This document shows, in pieces, positions 14,694 through 18,803 of a stretch of DNA of 18,803 nt. The position numbers and the translations under genes are program-made. Location of the stretch: positions 30,115-48,917 of the forward strand of contig DEPS01000009.1 of assembly GCA_002358875.1 (NCBI GenBank), read 5' to 3'. The stretch is from Lachnospiraceae bacterium UBA3386. GTDB lineage: Bacteria; Bacillota; Clostridia; Lachnospirales; Lachnospiraceae. The notes below the pieces were generated by a model. It did not search any database and was not told the DNA's origin. It saw nothing but the letters and a program-made list of their open reading frames with translations. Each line of letters opens with the position of its first letter. Positions within the stretch are counted from its first letter, which is position 1.

Positions 14694-14878
14694 GGCTTAT
14701 AAAACATGTTTGTTTTCTTACCTGCAGTAAAGTTAATTGCATCATTTACGCATCAAAATGCAAATAGAGCATATTGCCACCGTTGCGGTGGGAACAGGAA
14801 GGACGGTGCATTGATATAATAGTATAAGGCACACAGCGTGCCCGAAATATCTTTCTGTTCAAACTGGAGGTGGAGATA

Positions 14879-15049
14879 ATGAAGGTTATTGGTATTCTAT
14901 TGGTGATTCTTGGTGTGGCAGGGATTATGTTAGGAATGATGATGTTTGGCGATATTGGATTAGCCTGTATTGTAGGCGCATTAGGATCTTTGCTTGCTGG
15001 AATCGGCTTTATTATTACTGCGGGCCAATTCAAGAAGCTGCGTGGGTAA
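14879..15049 (+). CDS. Small two-helix membrane protein, 56 residues
   Basis: A short open frame starting MKVIGILLVILGVAGIMLG and ending AGQFKKLRG. Two hydrophobic segments (about 4-22 and 27-48) are joined by MMFGDIG, so it should be a hairpin in the membrane with a basic C-terminus. GGAGG (14866-14870) stands 8 bases before the ATG, and a TATAAT (14815-14820) without a convincing -35 lies upstream. It resembles small helper membrane proteins in form only; I do not recognise a family. It precedes the zinc-ribbon protein gene by 57 bp on the same strand and may be co-transcribed. Confidence 0.65.
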   Translation: MKVIGILLVILGVAGIMLGMMMFGDIGLACIVGALGSLLAGIGFIITAGQFKKLRG

Positions 15050-15106
15050 AAAATACTTGATTATGTCAGACATTTTCGTAGTCACATTATTTCAAGGAGG
15101 TTAGAC

Positions 15107-16399
15107 GTGAATTGTCCTTATTGTAATAACGTAGTCAATGGTAATGTGAAATACTGCCCAAACTGTGGCTCGAGTCTTTTGGAAGAAACAAATAACGGGC
15201 TTTCTGAGGAAGCTCATTTTCAGAACGATGGACAGGTGCAGGCGCACCCGCAGCAGATGTTTCCCAGGAATAGTACTCCAAATCAGCCAAACAATCAGTA
15301 CAATAATGTGATGCCTGCAAATGACATGAAAAGGGAGCGCCCTAAGAAAAAAGGGAGCTGCCTGAAGACAATTCTGATCGTAGTTGGAGCTCTTTTTCTT
15401 CTGAGTATAGTCGGATCAATGTTTTCGGGATCCGGAAGTAAAAAAGATACTGCAGAGCAGAATACCGAATCCGGCAGGGAAGAAAAAAGTGCCGGCGGAG
15501 AATCTCAACAGCCGCCTGCCGTTGAGAACGCTTCTGATGAAGCAGCTGAAACAGAGACGGAAACAGCTGCTGCAGCCAAGGGTGATACACAGACAGTGTA
15601 CCATGTTGGAGATATTCTCCATGACGGCAATATGGATATTGTGTACGCTGCTTCCGGAGATTATAACGAAGATAATGAATATATGCAGCCCCAAGAAGGG
15701 AAGAAATACATATTCATGAAATTCGCTTTTATCAATACATCTGATAAGAAAGACAGCAGCATTTCTTTCTATAGCTTTGACTGCTACGCCGACGGATATG
15801 CCGTAGATGCCTATTATGGAGGGGAAGAAGATCTCTCGGCCACCCTGTCAGCAGGAAGATCTACAGAAGGAAATATATATTTCGAGGTGCCTGTTGATGC
15901 GCAGGATATCGAGGTGGAATACAGCACTAATTTCTTCACAGATAAAAAGATAAAATTTGTTTTCGAAGGCAATAATGACTCCGGTTATGTGCTGGAAAAG
16001 AACACGACAGCAACAGATGGAGCACAGCAGGTTGGTGATACTCTTGAAGGGAAAACACTAAATATTACATATCTTTCATGTCAGGAAGATTCTTCAGATA
16101 ATATGTTTATCACACCCAGGGATGGGTACACTTATGTCACCTGTGAATTTGAATTCGAGAATGTATCTGATTCGGATGTTTCCCTGTCATATTTCTCATT
16201 TGACTGCTTCGCAGACGGAATAAGCTGCGACCAGGCCTACTTCAGAGATGATACAATAAGCGCAACACTTTCTTCCGGGAGAAAAGCAAAAGGAACGGTG
16301 ACCTTTGAAGTTCCCAAGGATGCAGAGGTTGTTGAAGTTGAATACCTGACCAATTATTGGACATCCAAAAGAGTTGTGTTCAATGCTTCAAACTATTGA
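15107..16399 (+). CDS. Zinc-ribbon membrane protein with two DUF4352-like domains
   Basis: A 430-residue protein from a GTG start with AAGGAGG 6 bases before it. An N-terminal zinc ribbon has paired cysteines C3-x2-C6 and C17-x2-C20. A disordered Q/N/P-rich stretch follows, then a basic RPKKKGS and one membrane helix (about 86-105), a second E/A/T-rich linker (110-165), and two similar Ig-like domains (about 165-290 and 305-430). Both carry SFDC(Y/F)ADG, LSATLS(A/S)GR or ISATLSSGR, FEVP.DA and VEY.TN, showing a domain duplication. The zinc ribbon would lie in the cytoplasm and the two domains outside. DUF4352-type domains are common in exported Firmicute proteins, but their ligands are not known to me. 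It heads the phosphatase genes downstream. Confidence 0.88.
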   Translation: MNCPYCNNVVNGNVKYCPNCGSSLLEETNNGLSEEAHFQNDGQVQAHPQQMFPRNSTPNQPNNQYNNVMPANDMKRERPKKKGSCLKTILIVVGALFLLSIVGSMFSGSGSKKDTAEQNTESGREEKSAGGESQQPPAVENASDEAAETETETAAAAKGDTQTVYHVGDILHDGNMDIVYAASGDYNEDNEYMQPQEGKKYIFMKFAFINTSDKKDSSISFYSFDCYADGYAVDAYYGGEEDLSATLSAGRSTEGNIYFEVPVDAQDIEVEYSTNFFTDKKIKFVFEGNNDSGYVLEKNTTATDGAQQVGDTLEGKTLNITYLSCQEDSSDNMFITPRDGYTYVTCEFEFENVSDSDVSLSYFSFDCFADGISCDQAYFRDDTISATLSSGRKAKGTVTFEVPKDAEVVEVEYLTNYWTSKRVVFNASNY

Positions 16400-16493
16400 T
16401 CCTCAGTCTGATGACAAAGAAAAAGCAGAGTCAGTTTTACGGAGAGCCAGCATTTATGCGGGTTTGAGGACTTATAAAGGAATTTGTGAAGTG

Positions 16494-17003
16494 ATGATAG
16501 AAATACTGTTTGTCTGCCACGGAAACATCTGCCGCAGCCCCATGGCTGAGTTTATAATGAAGGATCTCGTCGAAAAAGCGGGGTTGTCTGAAATGTTTTA
16601 CATAGAATCTGCGGCGACCAGCTCCGAGGAGGTCTGGGGCGGACGGGGAAACCCTGTGTATCCGCCCGCCCGGGATAAGCTGCGCGAGCACGGGATCTCA
16701 TGTAAGGGAAAGCGGGCGCGCCAGATGACACGCGCGGACTATGACAAATGGGATCTGCTGATCGGGATGGACAGAGCGAATATCTGGAATATGCGCCGGA
16801 TCTGCGGCGAAGACCCGTATGGAAAGATCCGGCTCCTTCTGGACTATGCCGGAAGGACCGGGCAGGAGGTCGCGGATCCCTGGTTCACAGGTGATTTTGA
16901 GACAACCTGGAGGGATGTGCTTGAGGGATGTACAGCTCTGCTGGAACCGGCTGTGCCGGCAGCCAAAAAAGTTCATTTAGGGAGGAGGTTTAACAAAACG
17001 TGA
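16494..17003 (+). CDS. Low-molecular-weight protein tyrosine phosphatase
   Basis: A 169-residue cytoplasmic enzyme of normal LMW-PTP length. The P-loop is VCHGNICRSP with nucleophile C8 and R14 (C-x5-R) and the usual second cysteine C13. The general-acid loop is ADPWF with D128. Such enzymes remove phosphate from tyrosine kinase substrates or arginine phosphates and often act beside polysaccharide export genes. The start is chosen at ATG 16494, where the family's N-terminus MIEILFVCHGN begins; the frame is open further upstream (to 16374, overlapping the previous gene) but that part is unlike the family. The adjacent GTG at 16491 is also possible. The ribosome site is weak (AAAGG 16476-16480). 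Its stop overlaps the next start as GTGA, which suggests translational coupling with the lipoprotein phosphatase. Confidence 0.92.
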   Translation: MIEILFVCHGNICRSPMAEFIMKDLVEKAGLSEMFYIESAATSSEEVWGGRGNPVYPPARDKLREHGISCKGKRARQMTRADYDKWDLLIGMDRANIWNMRRICGEDPYGKIRLLLDYAGRTGQEVADPWFTGDFETTWRDVLEGCTALLEPAVPAAKKVHLGRRFNKT

Positions 17004-17164
17004 AAAACAAATTATTTATGGTGTCTCTGATTTGCTGCATTATTCTTACGGCCTGTTCAACAGCGCAGAAAAGCGATTCAGATAACAGTGAATCAGTGCA
17101 ATCAGCTTTAAACCTCAGAAGCCTCAGCTGCATCAGGAGAAGAACTGACAGTACCGGACGTTGA
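17000..17164 (+). pseudogene. Lipoprotein signal fragment of a frameshifted phosphatase gene
   Basis: GTG 17000 overlaps the preceding stop (GTGA) and follows GGAGGAGG by 11 bases. It begins a 54-residue frame with a lipoprotein signal: KNK, hydrophobic LFMVSLICCIIL, lipobox LTAC with C20, then S/D/N/E-rich linker. It stops at TGA 17162. From 17112 on, the linker-like TSEASAASGEELTVPDVEAG continues in the +1 frame into the phosphatase body at 17226. A net shift of one base between about 17105 and 17125 would join them. The joined protein would be a membrane-anchored, extracellular lipoprotein of about 419 residues. Confidence 0.75.
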
Positions 17165-17225
17165 AGCCGGTATAGATAATATCAACAAATACGGGAATAT
17201 AACCCTGACGATCGGACCGGATTCC

Positions 17226-18260
17226 ATGAAAAAGCTGGGATACGAGCCGGCAGATATTATTACTGTCAAAATCGGGGACTCAAAAATGGAGATGCCTATA
17301 GGGACAGCTTATTCCGACGTAAATTCCGGTAATCCCCTATGCTGTTTTAAAACAGACGCCACCGAAACAGGCAAAACGGAATATGTCATTCTGGTAATTA
17401 ATGCAGGCAATATGGCGAAATCTCTGGGGATTGCCGAAAGTCATATTATCGATCAGGATCCCGGTTATGAGTGGACCTATCTCAACGGGCTTGACGAATC
17501 TGTACCGGTATACATCTCCATGGTACAGAAGCAGGGATATGCAGACGAATACTTCTCTCGTCAGCTTGGAACTACACGTTCAAACAATCGTGAAGATTAC
17601 CCCAACCTGAGTGATGAAGAGTATGCCAATTTCCGGGTCATAGAAACAACAGGTATGGGAAAAGGGACTTTATACCGGTCTTCCTCTCCGGTGAATCCAT
17701 ATCTGAACCGGAACAAAAAAGCAGATGATGCCCTCCTTACTGCACAGATCAGAACGGTGATAAATACTTCGGACAATGAAGCCACGATGAAGAGTTTTGC
17801 GGATTACATCCTTACAAATTATAAAGACTGCGACATCATCGCCCTTGATATGTCGGTGGATACACAGTCCAGGAATTTCCAGGATAGTCTGGCTGAAGCC
17901 TGCCGCTTTATCATTTCCCACGACGGGCCTTATCTGATCCATTGCACGGAAGGAAAAGACAGAACCGGTTATGTTTCAGCCATTCTGGAATGTCTGATGG
18001 GAGCAGATGCTGATGAAATTGTGACAGATTATATGCTCTCCTACTACAACTTCTACGGACTGGAACCCGGAACCGAGAAATATGAGCAGATTGCTGCAAG
18101 TAATATCGACTCCATCCTGGCCTCTATATTAGGAATCAGTTCCATTCGGGAGGAAGGCACGGATCTGCAGGCCTGCGCAGAGACCTATCTGCAGAAGATT
18201 GGACTGAGCGCGGAAGAAATCTCTGCACTAAAGGACAGACTCGGGAAAAGTTATCAGTGA
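17226..18260 (+). CDS. Tyrosine phosphatase with SAM-hydrolase-like N-domain (frameshifted lipoprotein body)
   Basis: The ATG at 17226 is only the first Met in this frame; the frame is open from 17112 and has no ribosome site at 17226, so the true N-terminus is probably the lipoprotein signal at 17000. The first part (GIDNINKYGNITLTIG upstream, then YSDVNSGNP and VILVINAGNMAKSLGI, residues to about 75) resembles the C-terminal domain of SAM hydroxide adenosyltransferases; this is my reading and needs a profile search. The rest (about 135-344) is a tyrosine phosphatase of the Y_phosphatase3 type: LYRSSSPVNP near 149, and P-loop HCTEGKDRTG with C240 and R246. The expected place is outside the membrane. 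It is paired with the cytoplasmic LMW-PTP by a GTGA overlap and followed by a terminator at 18303. Confidence 0.82.
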   Translation: MKKLGYEPADIITVKIGDSKMEMPIGTAYSDVNSGNPLCCFKTDATETGKTEYVILVINAGNMAKSLGIAESHIIDQDPGYEWTYLNGLDESVPVYISMVQKQGYADEYFSRQLGTTRSNNREDYPNLSDEEYANFRVIETTGMGKGTLYRSSSPVNPYLNRNKKADDALLTAQIRTVINTSDNEATMKSFADYILTNYKDCDIIALDMSVDTQSRNFQDSLAEACRFIISHDGPYLIHCTEGKDRTGYVSAILECLMGADADEIVTDYMLSYYNFYGLEPGTEKYEQIAASNIDSILASILGISSIREEGTDLQACAETYLQKIGLSAEEISALKDRLGKSYQ

Positions 18261-18262
18261 AA

Positions 18263-18292
18263 CAGGGGACGGTTCCTCGTTCCGCTCCCCTG
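18263..18292. repeat. Third GGGGACGGTTCC-type repeat
   Basis: CAGGGGA (18263-18269) and TCCCCTG (18286-18292) are inverted, enclosing CGGTTCCTCGTTCCGC. The sequence shares GGGGACGGTTCC with the two copies near 11.9 kb. It starts 3 bases after the phosphatase stop codon. Confidence 0.7.
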
Positions 18293-18302
18293 GTCCGGTC
18301 TC

Positions 18303-18333
18303 AGCGTACACTTTTTGGGTGTACGCTTTTTTT
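18303..18333 (+). terminator. Rho-independent terminator of the phosphatase cluster
   Basis: AGCGTACAC (18303-18311) pairs with GTGTACGCT (18319-18327) around TTTTTGG, followed by a T-run to 18333. It lies 43 bp after the phosphatase stop and is a textbook intrinsic terminator. Confidence 0.9.
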
Positions 18334-18472
18334 ATAATCAGTTATAGAAAATCGGTATGACCACGGGAATTGTATTTTAAAAGCAGGTATGATACATTTT
18401 TTTCAACCAAAAACCAAGCGGATACATAGGCAAATATATACCCGCGGTTTTTAGTGAAATCATTACAGATAA

Positions 18473-18790
18473 CAGAAAGAAGGACGTTTGTATGAAAAAA
18501 GTATTTATCCGCAGCTTCTGCCCGTATATGTGTTGTCAGGGAAAAACGATCGCCTGTCGAATGTTCATGTAGAAAATGAAAGCCCCGGAAGTCTGTTTCC
18601 GGAGGCTTCAAAAGCGTTATCTGCTGGACATGAGAGGCGGGTTCAGTAAGCCCGCTATTTTAATGCCCATTTGCAGGATGTCCCTGTTCATTATCTGAAC
18701 GAAGGACAGACAAAAGCAAATACAAAGAAAAACATTAAGGAAAAACGCCGGAGCAGGAGGAACACAAAGAATCAGAAAGACTCCGAATGA
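18473..18790 (+). other. Degenerate coding-like remnant at the window end
   Basis: One frame is open from 18473 to 18790 except for a TAA at 18647. It reads LLPVYVLSGKNDRLSNVHVE before the stop codon and YFNAHLQDVPVHYLNEGQ plus a Lys/Arg-rich tail after it. ATG 18492 has AAGAAGGA before it but is in another frame and gives only 26 residues. I recognise no family. The remaining bases from 18334 to 18472 show nothing. Either a broken gene or chance. Confidence 0.3.
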
Positions 18791-18803
18791 AACAGAAAGA
18801 GCC

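Noticed and set aside
17107..17113. TTTAAAC slippery heptamer in the right register for -1 ribosomal frameshifting
   Set aside because: A -1 shift here leads to a frame that stops at TGA within about 35 bases, not to the phosphatase frame, which needs +1.
18581..18607. Hairpin AGCC-CCGGAA/TTCCGG-GGCT as a terminator
   Set aside because: A bulge in the stem and no T-run after it; it lies inside the degenerate coding-like remnant.

Overview
The window looks like chromosomal DNA from a Gram-positive anaerobe of the Clostridia, most likely a Lachnospiraceae relative. The pointers are strong AGGAGG ribosome sites, lipobox lipoproteins, GTG and TTG starts, families common in that group (DUF4956, DUF1576, DUF4352-type domains, Rpn/PDDEXK proteins) and a GGATGAGGTGT-ended palindromic repeat. 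The genus cannot be fixed from sequence alone. GC looks moderate, with an AT-richer stretch around 14.7-16.4 kb.

Left part (1-5.9 kb): an acidic lipoprotein gene (+) converges on a minus-strand pair, a SpoU/TrmH-type RNA methyltransferase followed by a DUF4956 membrane protein. The methyltransferase promoter diverges from the promoter of a tRNA-Pro(CGG). The tRNA ends in a strong terminator that sits directly in front of rfbA (glucose-1-phosphate thymidylyltransferase). A DUF1576 membrane protein follows, then a cloverleaf-like palindromic repeat.

Middle (6.0-10.1 kb, minus strand): an envelope-signalling unit. One large receptor (two SBP_bac_3 domains, membrane helix, degenerate GGDEF, degenerate EAL) is split into two open frames by what looks like loss of one base in a C run. 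A TTG-started lipoprotein with an acidic tail follows 21 bp downstream.

10.2-13.7 kb: an orphan ArsR-type metalloregulator (+), a GNAT acetyltransferase and a small hypothetical protein (both -), a gene-free stretch of about 670 bp rich in pyrimidine repeats and GGGGACGGTTC-type repeats, then an Rpn-family PD-(D/E)XK protein with its own terminator.

13.7-14.7 kb is an eroded fragment of a large repetitive surface protein (frameshifts plus an in-frame TGA). From 14.9 to 18.3 kb lies a plus-strand cluster: a 56-residue membrane peptide, a zinc-ribbon membrane protein with two DUF4352-like domains, a low-molecular-weight tyrosine phosphatase, and overlapping it a lipoprotein with a second tyrosine phosphatase domain. 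The lipoprotein signal and the phosphatase body are in different frames. The cluster ends at a clear terminator. The last 450 bp hold only degenerate coding-like sequence.

No CRISPR array, rRNA, complete insertion sequence or recognisable defence system was found. The points most worth follow-up are the two frameshifted signalling genes, the paired phosphatases, the terminator-limited rfbA leader and the several repeat families.
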